The translations under genes were made by a program, and so were the position numbers. A stretch of DNA of 12,811 nucleotides from Actinomycetes bacterium (GTDB lineage: Bacteria; Actinomycetota; Coriobacteriia; Anaerosomatales; JAJZPX01). Within the stretch, counting starts at the first letter, position 1, and each line of letters opens with the position of its first letter. The notes under the pieces were generated by a model that ran no database searches, was not told the DNA's origin, and saw only the letters and a list, made by a program, of their open reading frames with translations. Location of the stretch: assembly GCA_021811025.1 (NCBI GenBank), contig JAJZPX010000009.1, forward strand, positions 4,151-16,961. The letters are read 5' to 3'. Shown one piece after another: positions 1 through 7,197 of this stretch.

Positions 1-19
1 CCGAAGCTGCCCTCTCGAT

Positions 20-1588
20 CTAGAACGTCTTGCCGATACCGGCGTCGTTCGTGCCGTTGATGTGGCACTTCAGGCAAGCGCCGTCGGCGGTGGCCTGCGC
101 CTCCTCGATGACCGTTGCGCTGTCGAGCACGGACTGGATGTCCGCGAGCCCGGTCGCGTCACCCGAAGCGACGACCGGGGTGGCCGCGAGCTCGGGATCG
201 ATGTTGTCCATGTCGCCGCCGAGGTAGTCGGCGGTCGTCAGGAACTTGAAGTAGCCGGGCGTGAAGTGCGGCCACGACTGGACCATGACGCCGATCTGCT
301 CCTCGACACCCGCGTCGTGACAATCGCGGCAGGTGTTGGAGTTCGCGAACGCCGCCTGCCCCGCGAAGTTGTCGCCGGCGGCCACGAACGAAGCCTCGGC
401 GTTCTTCATCGGGTGGTTCTTGACGGGGATCTGGCCGTCAAGCCCAGGCACGCTGGTGCTGGCGAGCGATCCGCGAGCGCTGTAGAGCGTGCTGTCGGCC
501 GGGCTCTTGTACACCCACGGACCCTGGAACAGGCCCTTGCCCTCGTACCTCGGATCCATCGCCGCGAGCCCCCGCTGTGTCGCGACCGTCGAGCTCGTCA
601 CGTTGACGTTCTGCGGGTTGATGAGATCCTCGGACGCGTAGCCGTAGTTCTCGTGGCAGAACGTGCAGAAGGCCGTCACCTGAGCGTCGGCCGTGTCGAC
701 GTTGCTCCGCACGTTCGTGCCCGCGAGAGCGTCAGCCTTCGACGCGAACAGCGGGACGTTGTTGGGGGCTACGAGCGTAGCGGACGTCTGCACGAGGCTC
801 GGGTTCGCGAAGAGCCCGGTGAGATTGGCGGACGTGCCGGCGTACACAACGGCAGACTGCCAGGTCGTGCTCGACTTCGCATAGCCCTTCAGCACCTTCG
901 ATGCGGCCGCGCCCTTGAAGACCACGTTGCCGCTCGGGGTGCTGCCGGTGACCGAGTACGCGCCGTGTACGGCGTGGCACGCGGTGCACGCGTTGTTGTG
1001 GGCGTAGCCGCCCTCCCAGTCAGAGCCGCCCTCTGCAGACCCGGCCTCGACGCGGTACTTCACGTTACCGGCGTAGATCTGCTCGCCACCGATCGACGTG
1101 GTGATGTGGCAGTAGTCACACGCCCCGGCGACGCTGCTCTGCAGCAGCATCTGCGTGTCGCCCGCAACCCACTCGAAATCGACGCCGGAGCTGCTCGGAT
1201 CGACGTCCTTGTAGTCCTTCACGTCCAGCGGGCCGTAGATCTGCCGGGTCGCACGATTGGTCCCGCCCGCGTCGGCCGGATACGGCAGCATGCCGTCGGG
1301 CTGGGTCGGATCGGGGTTGGCCGGCGTTCCGTACGTCGCGTTCGCGTCGTGGTTCACCCAGCCTATCCCGTTGACGGCCGCCCGGTGCACGGCGTGGCAG
1401 ACGCCGCACTTCTGCGTGCCCTCGGCGTACCCGTTGTGGGGGCTGGGAACGGCGGCGTTGGCACCTTCATAGCCGCCCGCGGCATCCCACTTGATGTAGA
1501 ACGAAGGTGAGTGATCGGCGAACGCGGCGGCTGTCATCGTGAAGATCAGAGCTGCCGCGAGCGCCAGAACGAACAGCGCCTTCTTCAT
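20..1588 (-). CDS. secreted hexaheme c-type cytochrome
   Basis: The 522-residue product carries six CxxCH heme c attachment motifs, at C61-H65, C157-H161, C201-H205, C308-H312, C420-H424 and C505-H509. Residues 1-24 are a classical signal peptide (KK, hydrophobic run, AFA cleavage), so heme is attached outside the membrane. The first and third motifs extend to CxxCHAVH, as in 'doubled CXXCH' cytochromes, where the extra His can ligate a neighbouring heme. The ATG at 1588 was chosen because it opens the signal peptide and follows a GGAGAGGAAGG ribosome site; the frame stays open upstream to 1786 but that extension looks non-coding. Stop is TAG. Heme density is low (about one per 87 residues), with long heme-free stretches at 206-307 and 313-419. 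It is divergent from the TPR and NHL genes. A role in anaerobic or extracellular electron transfer is inferred; redox partner and substrate cannot be read from the sequence. Confidence 0.93.
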   Translation of the reverse strand: MKKALFVLALAAALIFTMTAAAFADHSPSFYIKWDAAGGYEGANAAVPSPHNGYAEGTQKCGVCHAVHRAAVNGIGWVNHDANATYGTPANPDPTQPDGMLPYPADAGGTNRATRQIYGPLDVKDYKDVDPSSSGVDFEWVAGDTQMLLQSSVAGACDYCHITTSIGGEQIYAGNVKYRVEAGSAEGGSDWEGGYAHNNACTACHAVHGAYSVTGSTPSGNVVFKGAAASKVLKGYAKSSTTWQSAVVYAGTSANLTGLFANPSLVQTSATLVAPNNVPLFASKADALAGTNVRSNVDTADAQVTAFCTFCHENYGYASEDLINPQNVNVTSSTVATQRGLAAMDPRYEGKGLFQGPWVYKSPADSTLYSARGSLASTSVPGLDGQIPVKNHPMKNAEASFVAAGDNFAGQAAFANSNTCRDCHDAGVEEQIGVMVQSWPHFTPGYFKFLTTADYLGGDMDNIDPELAATPVVASGDATGLADIQSVLDSATVIEEAQATADGACLKCHINGTNDAGIGKTF

Positions 1589-1888
1589 TGCCTTCCTCTC
1601 CTTACTCAGTCTCTGTGTGCTTGTCACTTCTGAAGCACCTCCTCCCCGTGACGGAGTCGTTGTCCTCGGGCCCCGAAGAGCCCGCTCCAACCCGGGCGAG
1701 ACGGAGCCCGGCAGAGGAAGGCGTGGAACCGAACGAGATAGTGAAACTGTTCGCAAGCACGGTGACACGTGTCCCCCCACGGGCATCCATCCGTGCGAGC
1801 GAGCTCGTGAATCCCCCAGCGCGCGGTCCCCGACCCCGGCGCCCAGTCACCCGGCGCCGTGCGCGCTCCTTCGTCTGTCATACCACAG

Positions 1889-1908
1889 ATTGGGAAAGCG
1901 TAACCAAT
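1889..1908. promoter_or_regulatory. inverted repeat ATTGG-N10-CCAAT, candidate operator
   Basis: Perfect 5-bp half sites ATTGG (1889-1893) and CCAAT (1904-1908) are spaced 15 bp centre to centre. They overlap the -35 element and spacer of the candidate rightward promoter and the promoter region of the leftward cytochrome gene. A dimeric regulator bound here could control both directions. The repeat is short enough to arise by chance. Confidence 0.3.
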
Positions 1909-1918
1909 AATTTCTAAG
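1890..1918 (+). promoter_or_regulatory. candidate promoter for the TPR-NHL operon
   Basis: A TTGGGA -35-like element (1890-1895) and a TCTAAG -10-like element (1913-1918) are separated by exactly 17 nt, inside the AT-rich patch. Each hexamer matches the sigma70-type consensus at 4 of 6 positions. Transcription would start near 1925, giving a leader of about 160 nt before the ATG at 2085. On the opposite strand TTGGTT and TATGAC lie 19 nt apart, a poorer candidate for the cytochrome promoter. Confidence 0.35.
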
Positions 1919-1962
1919 AACTGCGGGAAACAATTCACAAGGGAAGCTGAGAGAAGCTGAAG

Positions 1963-1982
1963 GAGGTCGGCCCTCCGACCTC
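1963..1982 (+). other. 8-bp hairpin in the TPR gene leader
   Basis: GAGGTCGG (1963-1970) and CCGACCTC (1975-1982) form a perfect 8-bp stem with a CCCT loop, about 100 nt before the TPR start codon. No U-tract follows, so an intrinsic terminator is unlikely. It may be a leader RNA structure or a palindromic protein site. A direct repeat of GAAGCTGA (1943-1950 and 1953-1960) lies just upstream. Confidence 0.4.
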
Positions 1983-2084
1983 GAAGAAGTCCTTGTCGGC
2001 TCCGGGTACGCCGAGTCGGCGGAGGGCCGCCGGTGCAAGGGGAAGCGCGTTCGGCGGCATCCGCAGCCCAAGGGGGGAGCTTGC

Positions 2085-2867
2085 ATGCGCGCAAGTGAAG
2101 GTGCGCACGAGGTGACCGCGCCGGCTCTCGCGGAAGAGCCGGCGATCGGACGGGAAAGCGGAGACCGCGTCGTCCGGCTGCTCACGCACGGCATCTGGTT
2201 CACGATCGTGACGATCCTCTGCGTGCTCCTGTACGCGCTGCTCTCGGGCGTGGTGAACCCGCCCGCCCCTCGAACGATCGCGGAGTCCACTCTGTACTCG
2301 ATGTCCGCGCTCGTGAAGCAGCGGCCGACCGACGGGAAGGCGTGGGCGGACTATGTCGAGGCGCTCTACGCGACTGGCGACAAGGCGGGAGCGTGGGCGG
2401 CGCTGAAGGAAGGCCGCAAGAAGGTCGAGCACTATCGCACCATCCGCCAGCTGAACGTCGCGGAGGTGCACCTGCTGATCCTCGACGGCAAGAACAAGGA
2501 GGCGGTGGACAAGTCCACCACCTACATCCAGAACGACATCGACATACGCACTCAGGAGAACGCGCGCAACTTCGAGAGGCTGATCGTCGTCCCGTACATG
2601 CAGCAGGACAACGCCCCGACCGTGAGGATGTTCGTCCTGCGCGCCACGGCCCAGGGCAACCTCAAGCAGTGGAAGGACGCCATCGTGTCGTTCGACAACG
2701 CGCTGAAGCTCCAGCCCGAGGCGGCTGATGTAATCGTCATGCGCGGCTGGGCGAAGGTCGAGGCGAGCGACACGGCCGGGGCGAAGAAGGACTTCGAGGA
2801 AGGCTTGAAGTACCTGCCGAACGACGCCACGGCGCTCAGAGGCCTGCAGCAGGTCAAGGCCAAGTAG
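2085..2867 (+). CDS. membrane-anchored TPR-repeat protein
   Basis: The 260-residue product has a charged N-terminal segment, one transmembrane helix at about 34-57, and a soluble C-terminal domain of helical repeats. TPR-like units are clearest at about 180-213 (ending in ALKLQP) and 214-247 (ending in GLKYLPND), with weaker units at about 68-143. TPR domains are protein-binding scaffolds; here the anchor would place the repeats at the membrane face. The ATG at 2085 follows GGGGGGAG by 5-6 nt; stop is TAG. The NHL gene begins 37 bp downstream on the same strand, so the two are probably co-transcribed. TPR and NHL proteins often accompany multiheme cytochromes, so a scaffold for cytochrome assembly or an electron-transfer complex is a reasonable but unproven guess. 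Confidence 0.85.
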   Translation: MRASEGAHEVTAPALAEEPAIGRESGDRVVRLLTHGIWFTIVTILCVLLYALLSGVVNPPAPRTIAESTLYSMSALVKQRPTDGKAWADYVEALYATGDKAGAWAALKEGRKKVEHYRTIRQLNVAEVHLLILDGKNKEAVDKSTTYIQNDIDIRTQENARNFERLIVVPYMQQDNAPTVRMFVLRATAQGNLKQWKDAIVSFDNALKLQPEAADVIVMRGWAKVEASDTAGAKKDFEEGLKYLPNDATALRGLQQVKAK

Positions 2868-2904
2868 TCCTCGTGCCACGTCGACCGCGAGCGGAGGAAG
2901 CGGC

Positions 2905-4149
2905 ATGAACGACAGTCTGCGACAGGCCGACGCCGGGGCCGCCGATGGGGAGAGCGGGCCGGCGAAGTACGTCGAAGAAGTCGTCGAGTACGTGGACAAC
3001 AAACGGCAGAGGGCGGTCCTCGCCGGGCTGCTCGTCGTGCTGTTCCTCCTGCTCCTCGGCGTCTCCTTCTGGGTCGTGCGGCTCACCCGCCCCGCTTCCG
3101 CGCCCCGCCGCGCCGCGCTGCCCGGCGGGATGGAGTGGGTGCGCTCGATATACGGGTGGGGGAAGCTGCCGAACCAGCAGCTCGTCGCGCCTACCGACGT
3201 CGCCGTAGGCCCCGACGGGACGATCTGGTGCCTGTCCGAGCATCGAACCATCGTCGCCTTCAACCCGGACGGGTCCGCCAAGCGGGTGGTGCAGCCGAGG
3301 ATCGGCGCATCGCTCGAAGGGATCAGCGTCGATGAGAACGGCGACGTGTTCGTGGCGGACTACGGCGGGCAGATCATCCACTTCAAGCCCGACGGGTCGG
3401 CCGCAGCCACATGGAGCGTCGAGCTGCCGAGCGAGCTCGACGTGAAGGCCGGCAGGATCGCCGTCGCGGCAGCCAAGGGCGTCGCCGTGTTCACTCTCGA
3501 CGACCAGATCCTCGCGAAGTTCGGCACCAGGGGGCAGGGCAAGGACCAGTTCGACCTGCCGCACGGCATCGTGCAGACAAGCGATCGGCTGTACGTGTCC
3601 GACACGCAGAACCGGCGCGTCAAGGCGTTCACGTCGGTCGGTCGTCCGCTGTGGGTAGCCGGCGAAGCGCCGGACCGGACGAAGCCCGGTGCCGGCGACA
3701 TCCGCAGCGCCGATACCAGCAACGCTCCGTTCGAGTTGCCTGCAGGGATGACGACGGACGGGAAGGGCCGGCTCGTGCTCGTCGACGCCTTCAAGTTCCA
3801 GATCATCGCGCTCGATCCGTCGACCGGGCAGGTCGCGCACGACTCGTCGAAGCACAAGGCGGTATACGGCGACCAGGGCGGCGCCGACGGCTACTTCATG
3901 TACCCGACGGGCATCTCCTACGACAGGACCCGCGACTGGTTCGTCGTCGCCGACACCGGCAACGACCGCCTTCAGGTGGTCCGCATCCCCGGCAGCGGTG
4001 GCGGGGCGCTGTCGCGCGTCGCCGGCACGTTCAGCCTGCCGATGTGCGTCTTCCTCATCCCGCTGCTGCTGCTCTTGATCGCGCTCATCCTGGCGGCGAG
4101 ACGCCACAGGAGGGACCTGCGGCAGCGGCTCACCGCGCGAGCGCCGTAG
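2905..4149 (+). CDS. NHL-repeat beta-propeller protein with two membrane segments
   Basis: The 414-residue product has an acidic N-terminal tail, a transmembrane helix at about 37-58, a beta-propeller region at about 94-362, a second helix at about 378-398, and a short basic tail (RRHRRDLRQR). NHL-type repeats are visible at about 94-120, 137-164, 218-243 (GIVQTSDRLYVSDTQNRRVK), 278-304 and 333-360 (ADTGNDRLQVVRI). The Arg-rich tail and the positive-inside rule suggest both ends are cytoplasmic and the propeller is outside. NHL propellers mostly bind proteins or ligands; no catalytic site is evident. The start follows GGAGG by 7 nt. It is the last gene of the TPR-NHL pair, and with the divergent cytochrome it suggests an envelope complex. 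Its stop lies 12 bp from the convergent transglutaminase-like gene. Confidence 0.88.
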   Translation: MNDSLRQADAGAADGESGPAKYVEEVVEYVDNKRQRAVLAGLLVVLFLLLLGVSFWVVRLTRPASAPRRAALPGGMEWVRSIYGWGKLPNQQLVAPTDVAVGPDGTIWCLSEHRTIVAFNPDGSAKRVVQPRIGASLEGISVDENGDVFVADYGGQIIHFKPDGSAAATWSVELPSELDVKAGRIAVAAAKGVAVFTLDDQILAKFGTRGQGKDQFDLPHGIVQTSDRLYVSDTQNRRVKAFTSVGRPLWVAGEAPDRTKPGAGDIRSADTSNAPFELPAGMTTDGKGRLVLVDAFKFQIIALDPSTGQVAHDSSKHKAVYGDQGGADGYFMYPTGISYDRTRDWFVVADTGNDRLQVVRIPGSGGGALSRVAGTFSLPMCVFLIPLLLLLIALILAARRHRRDLRQRLTARAP

Positions 4150-4165
4150 GGGCAGCGGCCTCTAC
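4146..4165. terminator. hairpin spanning two convergent stop codons
   Basis: GTAGGGG (4146-4152) can pair with CCTCTAC (4159-4165), including one G-U wobble, with a 6-nt loop. The stem contains the TAG stops of the NHL gene and of the convergent transglutaminase-like gene. It is weak and has no U-tract, so termination is only a possibility. Confidence 0.25.
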
Positions 4166-5196
4166 AGCCTGTCGCACTCCCTGCCCCACCCGTTGAGCGT
4201 CTCGAGGATGGCGAACGCGAGCCTGCGGTCGTCGGAGGACCACGACAGCCTGGACGCGACGGCCGAAGACACCATCTGCTGCTCCGTCGCGTGCGCGTAG
4301 CGCTCGCGCCGCCACCCGCGCGCCCGCCGCGCGTAAGTCCGGTACGGTCTCAGCGCGGTCGCCCGCGCGCTCGCCTCGCGCAACTCGCCCACGATGAACG
4401 CCGTCTCCCAGTCCGCGCTGTATCGCCGCCACCCGCCCGCCTTCACCAGCAGAGGCGGGGCGTCAGCGCGGCGGCGCCCCTCGAACTCCTCGGGCACCTC
4501 GCCGACGTACGCGCGCCGAGTCGTCTCTACGAACGCGTACCCCGAGCGCCGGAAGCCGCTCCCCACTCCGCGCAGCGCCACGGCGACGTGCCTCTTCGCC
4601 GGAAGCGACCACACCCCGGCGTCGTAGCCCTCGCGAAGAAGCAGCGCCGCGAGCAGCACGCTCTTGTCGACGCACACTCCGCGGCGAGCCACGAGCATCT
4701 CTGCCGGAAGCTTGAAGTCGGGCCGGGGCGTCCCGTAAGGGATGTCCTGCACCGCGCGCGCCATGAGCTCGACGTACTCGTCCGAGTCCAGCGCCAGCTC
4801 CCGCCTCACCGCGCGGAGCTGCAGCGCGATCGAGGCCACGCACGGCGTGCGGCTCTGCGTCCGGACGAGGCGCGCCAGGTACGCCGCCTCCACCTCGGGC
4901 GGCTGCCCGAAGATCACGTCCGTCCGTATCTCTCGATCCGCCGCCAGCTCCTCGGCCGAGACCGGCACGGTGAGGGTACGGGTGCGGTCCCGGTAGCAGT
5001 AGGTCAGGACGCAGGTGGTGGCGGGCTGAGAGCGACCGGCGGACGCCGCGGCCTCGGCCGAGGAGCTCCACGCGCGGAACGCGGTCCACGTGCAGGCGCG
5101 GCACGCGCCATAGGCGAAGGCCCCGGACGACACGAGGGCGAACGCCGACGCCACGACCAGATGCCTGCGGACGAACGAGAGCGCCTCTCCCTGCAC
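4162..5196 (-). CDS. membrane-anchored transglutaminase-like protein
   Basis: The 344-residue product has an N-terminal hydrophobic segment at about 12-30 (anchor or signal) and a transglutaminase/cysteine-protease-like core. The core shows RRGVCVDKSVLLAALLLREG with candidate nucleophile C175, then RHVAVAL with candidate H203, and YAFVETT where E224 sits where an Asp is usual. Such domains make, break or merely bind peptide bonds; the substrate is unknown. I chose the GTG at 5196 because a perfect AGGAGGTG ribosome site ends 6 nt before it. The GTG at 5205 in the same frame lies within that site and is unlikely to be used. Extra cysteines at C32, C35, C62, C67 and C119 could form disulfides if exported. 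It is the last gene of an operon with the DUF2769-like and GH15 genes. Stop is TAG. Confidence 0.78.
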   Translation of the reverse strand: MQGEALSFVRRHLVVASAFALVSSGAFAYGACRACTWTAFRAWSSSAEAAASAGRSQPATTCVLTYCYRDRTRTLTVPVSAEELAADREIRTDVIFGQPPEVEAAYLARLVRTQSRTPCVASIALQLRAVRRELALDSDEYVELMARAVQDIPYGTPRPDFKLPAEMLVARRGVCVDKSVLLAALLLREGYDAGVWSLPAKRHVAVALRGVGSGFRRSGYAFVETTRRAYVGEVPEEFEGRRRADAPPLLVKAGGWRRYSADWETAFIVGELREASARATALRPYRTYARRARGWRRERYAHATEQQMVSSAVASRLSWSSDDRRLAFAILETLNGWGRECDRL

Positions 5197-5202
5197 GGGC
5201 GA

Positions 5203-5210
5203 CACCTCCT
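5203..5210 (-). promoter_or_regulatory. ribosome binding site deciding the transglutaminase start
   Basis: On the minus strand AGGAGGTG matches the 16S anti-Shine-Dalgarno sequence perfectly and is 6 nt from the GTG at 5196-5194. The upstream GTG (5205-5203) is the last three bases of this element, so it should not serve as the start codon. Confidence 0.7.
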
Positions 5211-5223
5211 CTGCCCGCCTGCG

Positions 5224-5355
5224 TCAGCGGCCGGTCTGCTCGGCCGATCCGGACAGGCAGTAGTGATTGCTCGCCAGCCCGTTCTCGCTCCACACGGGGC
5301 AGCTGCCGCACCAGCACTTGTCGATGTTCTCGCGCGTGTACGCCACTCTCGGCAC
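5224..5355 (-). CDS. 43-residue cysteine-rich protein, DUF2769-like
   Basis: This short reading frame encodes 43 residues with the pattern NIDKCWCGSCPVW followed by NHYCLSG. The cysteines C14, C16, C19 and C33 and the CP-V and YC-x-x-G context recall the DUF2769 family, small cysteine-rich proteins whose function is unknown and which may bind a metal or Fe-S cluster. The GTG start at 5355 follows an AGGAGG site by 8 nt, and that site overlaps the TAG stop of the GH15 gene, a strong sign of translational coupling. An in-frame stop 15 nt upstream of the GTG leaves no other start. The stop is TGA, the only one in the window. The transglutaminase-like gene follows after 27 bp. Family assignment is from memory of the motif; real coding status is well supported by the ribosome site and tight spacing. 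Confidence 0.68.
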   Translation of the reverse strand: MPRVAYTRENIDKCWCGSCPVWSENGLASNHYCLSGSAEQTGR

Positions 5356-5367
5356 CCGGATCGCCTC

Positions 5368-7197
5368 CTAATGCTCCGGACGTCTTACCCCGCACTCCGT
5401 CTCGCTCTCCTCCTGCCCGGTCACCGCGCGTCCCTCCTCGGCCTCCGTGAGCCGCCACGCCGCGTTCACTAGCCCCACGTGCGAGAACGCCTGCGGGAAG
5501 TTGCCGAGGAGCTCGCCCGAGTGGGCGTCGGCCTCCTCGGAGAGCAGGCCGACGTCGTTGGCGAGCCCCGTGACCCGCCCGAACACCTGCCTGCCCCGCT
5601 CGTGCTCCCCCGCCATCACGAGGCACTCCGAGAGCCAGTAGCTGCAGATGAGGAACGCGTTCGGCTCGGACTCCCATCGCCGGACGAGGCCGTCGGTCGC
5701 GAGCCGCGACTCGACCGCGTCGATCGTGGCCCGCATGCGCGCATCCGTCGCCGGGAGGAACCCGACGATCGGCAGCAGGAGCACCGACGAGTCCAGCTCG
5801 TCCGAGCCGAACCACCCCGCGTACGCGCCCGCCCGCTCGCTCCACGCCTCGGCGAGCACCGCCGCCTTCACGTCGTCGCGGGCGCGCTCCCAGCTCGCGA
5901 CCGCCGCGCTCCCCGCCCCGATGCGGTCCGCGAGCTTCACGCCCCGGTCGAGGGCCACCCAGCACATCACCTTCGACGACGTGTAGTGCTGCTCCCGGTC
6001 GCGCAGCTCCCACATCCCGGCGTCCGGCCTGCGCCAGTCCCGCGCAGCACGGTCGGCGTACCCGACGAGCAGCTCTTTCGTCTGGCCGTCCAGCTCGCCG
6101 AGCCTCTCGCGAAGGATGTGCGCCGCGTCGAGCACCCATCCGAGCACGTCGAGCTGGCGCTGCGTCCACGCGTCGTTCCCGACGCGCACCGGCTTGCTGC
6201 CCTCGTAGCCCTCGAGGTTGCCGAGCGTGTGCTCCGTCAGGTCCCGCTGGCCGGTGACCCCGTACACGATCTGCACCGGCTCGTCCTCCAGCCTGCCGCC
6301 CGCCCGCTCGATCCAGTGGAAGAAGCGGTACGGCTCGTCGGGGCACGCGGCGACCCACAGCGCGAACATCGTCAGGCTGGCGTCGCGGAGCCACGCGTAG
6401 CGGTAGTCCCAGTTCGCCGAGCCGCCGAGGACCTCGGGGAGCGACGTCGTCGGCGCCGCCGCGATCGCTCCCGCGGGCGCGTACGTGAGGCCCTGCAGGA
6501 CGAGCGAGCTCTTCCGCACGGGGTCGAGGTGGCGGCCCTCGTAGCCGCGGTGCAGCTCCGCCCACGAGCGCCACCCCTCCAGCGTGTCCTCGATGGTCGC
6601 GGGCTCCTCGGACGTGTGCGGCGTCTCCGCGAAGTTGTCGCGGTACCGCAGGCGGTACGTGAAGCTGTCCCCGGCACGCACGAGGTACGCCGCATGGGCT
6701 CCGGTCTCGGAGCAATCGATGGGCGCGTCGGTCTCCAGCGTCAGCCCCACGGGTCCCCCGGTAGCCTTCACGCGCCCGTCGTCCCAGTCCAGCCGCGGCT
6801 TCGTCAGCCCGTACTCCATGCGAGGCGCGAACTCCATCTCGAGGTCGACGCTGCCGTCGAGCCCCTCGACCCGGCGCAGCAGCTCGTGCGGCGCCCGCAG
6901 CCCGATGTCGTGCCCGCGCGCTCCCAGCTCGAAGCCGAGCGCGTCGACCACGGCGATCCTCCCCTTGGGCGTCTCGAACTCGGTGCGCAGGACGAGCGAG
7001 TCGTCGAGGTACGCGCGCCGCACGCGATACGACCCCTGAGGCCGCAGGTGCCAGTGGCCGGCGTTGTGGTCGAGCAGGCGCGCGAACACGGAGGACGCAT
7101 CGATTCGCGGCGTGCAGTACCAGTCGACGGACCCGTCCATGCCGACGAGAGCGGCGGACTGGCAGTCGGACAGGAGCGCGTAGTCGGCGATGCGCAC
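5368..7197 (-). CDS. glycoside hydrolase family 15 (glucoamylase/trehalase-like)
   Basis: The 609-residue product has the GH15 layout: an N-terminal beta-rich domain starting MRIADYALLSDCQSAALV with DGSVDW at 21-26 (trehalase-like N-domain), then an (alpha/alpha)6 barrel. Visible signatures are GGSANWDYRYAWLRDAS (258-274), GMWELRD with E397 as the probable acid catalyst, and GELLGNFPQAFSHVGL (561-576) near the C-terminal catalytic region. No signal peptide is seen, so it is cytoplasmic, acting on trehalose or alpha-glucan; the sequence cannot separate these. I prefer the GTG at 7197: it gives the conserved family N-terminus and follows AAGGGGG by 4 nt. The ATG at 7212 in the same frame has no good ribosome site. 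First gene of a three-gene operon; its TAG stop overlaps the next gene's ribosome site. Confidence 0.92.
   Translation of the reverse strand: MRIADYALLSDCQSAALVGMDGSVDWYCTPRIDASSVFARLLDHNAGHWHLRPQGSYRVRRAYLDDSLVLRTEFETPKGRIAVVDALGFELGARGHDIGLRAPHELLRRVEGLDGSVDLEMEFAPRMEYGLTKPRLDWDDGRVKATGGPVGLTLETDAPIDCSETGAHAAYLVRAGDSFTYRLRYRDNFAETPHTSEEPATIEDTLEGWRSWAELHRGYEGRHLDPVRKSSLVLQGLTYAPAGAIAAAPTTSLPEVLGGSANWDYRYAWLRDASLTMFALWVAACPDEPYRFFHWIERAGGRLEDEPVQIVYGVTGQRDLTEHTLGNLEGYEGSKPVRVGNDAWTQRQLDVLGWVLDAAHILRERLGELDGQTKELLVGYADRAARDWRRPDAGMWELRDREQHYTSSKVMCWVALDRGVKLADRIGAGSAAVASWERARDDVKAAVLAEAWSERAGAYAGWFGSDELDSSVLLLPIVGFLPATDARMRATIDAVESRLATDGLVRRWESEPNAFLICSYWLSECLVMAGEHERGRQVFGRVTGLANDVGLLSEEADAHSGELLGNFPQAFSHVGLVNAAWRLTEAEEGRAVTGQEESETECGVRRPEH

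Larger units (their letters stand above)
1589..2084. promoter_or_regulatory. divergent intergenic region between cytochrome and TPR genes
   Basis: These 496 bases hold no convincing gene. A locally AT-rich patch at about 1880-1945 stands out from the G+C-rich surroundings and is the likely site of both divergent promoters. If so, the cytochrome mRNA leader would be about 280-300 nt and the TPR leader about 160 nt. Also present are a 10-bp palindrome GACACGTGTC (1764-1773), a 6-bp stem CCGGGC/GCCCGG with an 8-nt loop (1692-1711), and a perfect 8-bp hairpin (1963-1982). I compared both strands with remembered c-di-GMP, c-di-AMP and cobalamin riboswitch signatures and found no convincing match. 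Confidence 0.6.

Noticed and set aside
62..1510. 482-residue plus-strand open frame opposite the cytochrome
   Set aside because: Antisense shadow; the minus-strand frame has a signal peptide and six heme motifs.
1764..1773. GACACGTGTC palindrome in the cytochrome leader as an operator
   Set aside because: Perfect but only 10 bp, about 175 nt from the start codon and far from the candidate promoter; not enough to call a site.
1919..2084. Cyclic-dinucleotide (GEMM) or cobalamin riboswitch in the TPR leader
   Set aside because: The conserved core sequences expected of these classes are not present in either orientation.
1624..2094. Open frames in both directions in the cytochrome/TPR intergenic region
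   Set aside because: No ribosome sites or recognisable protein features; they overlap the AT-rich promoter patch and hairpins.
1935..3281. 448-residue minus-strand open frame over the TPR and NHL genes
   Set aside because: Antisense shadow of two well-supported genes; low-complexity Arg/Leu/Val translation.
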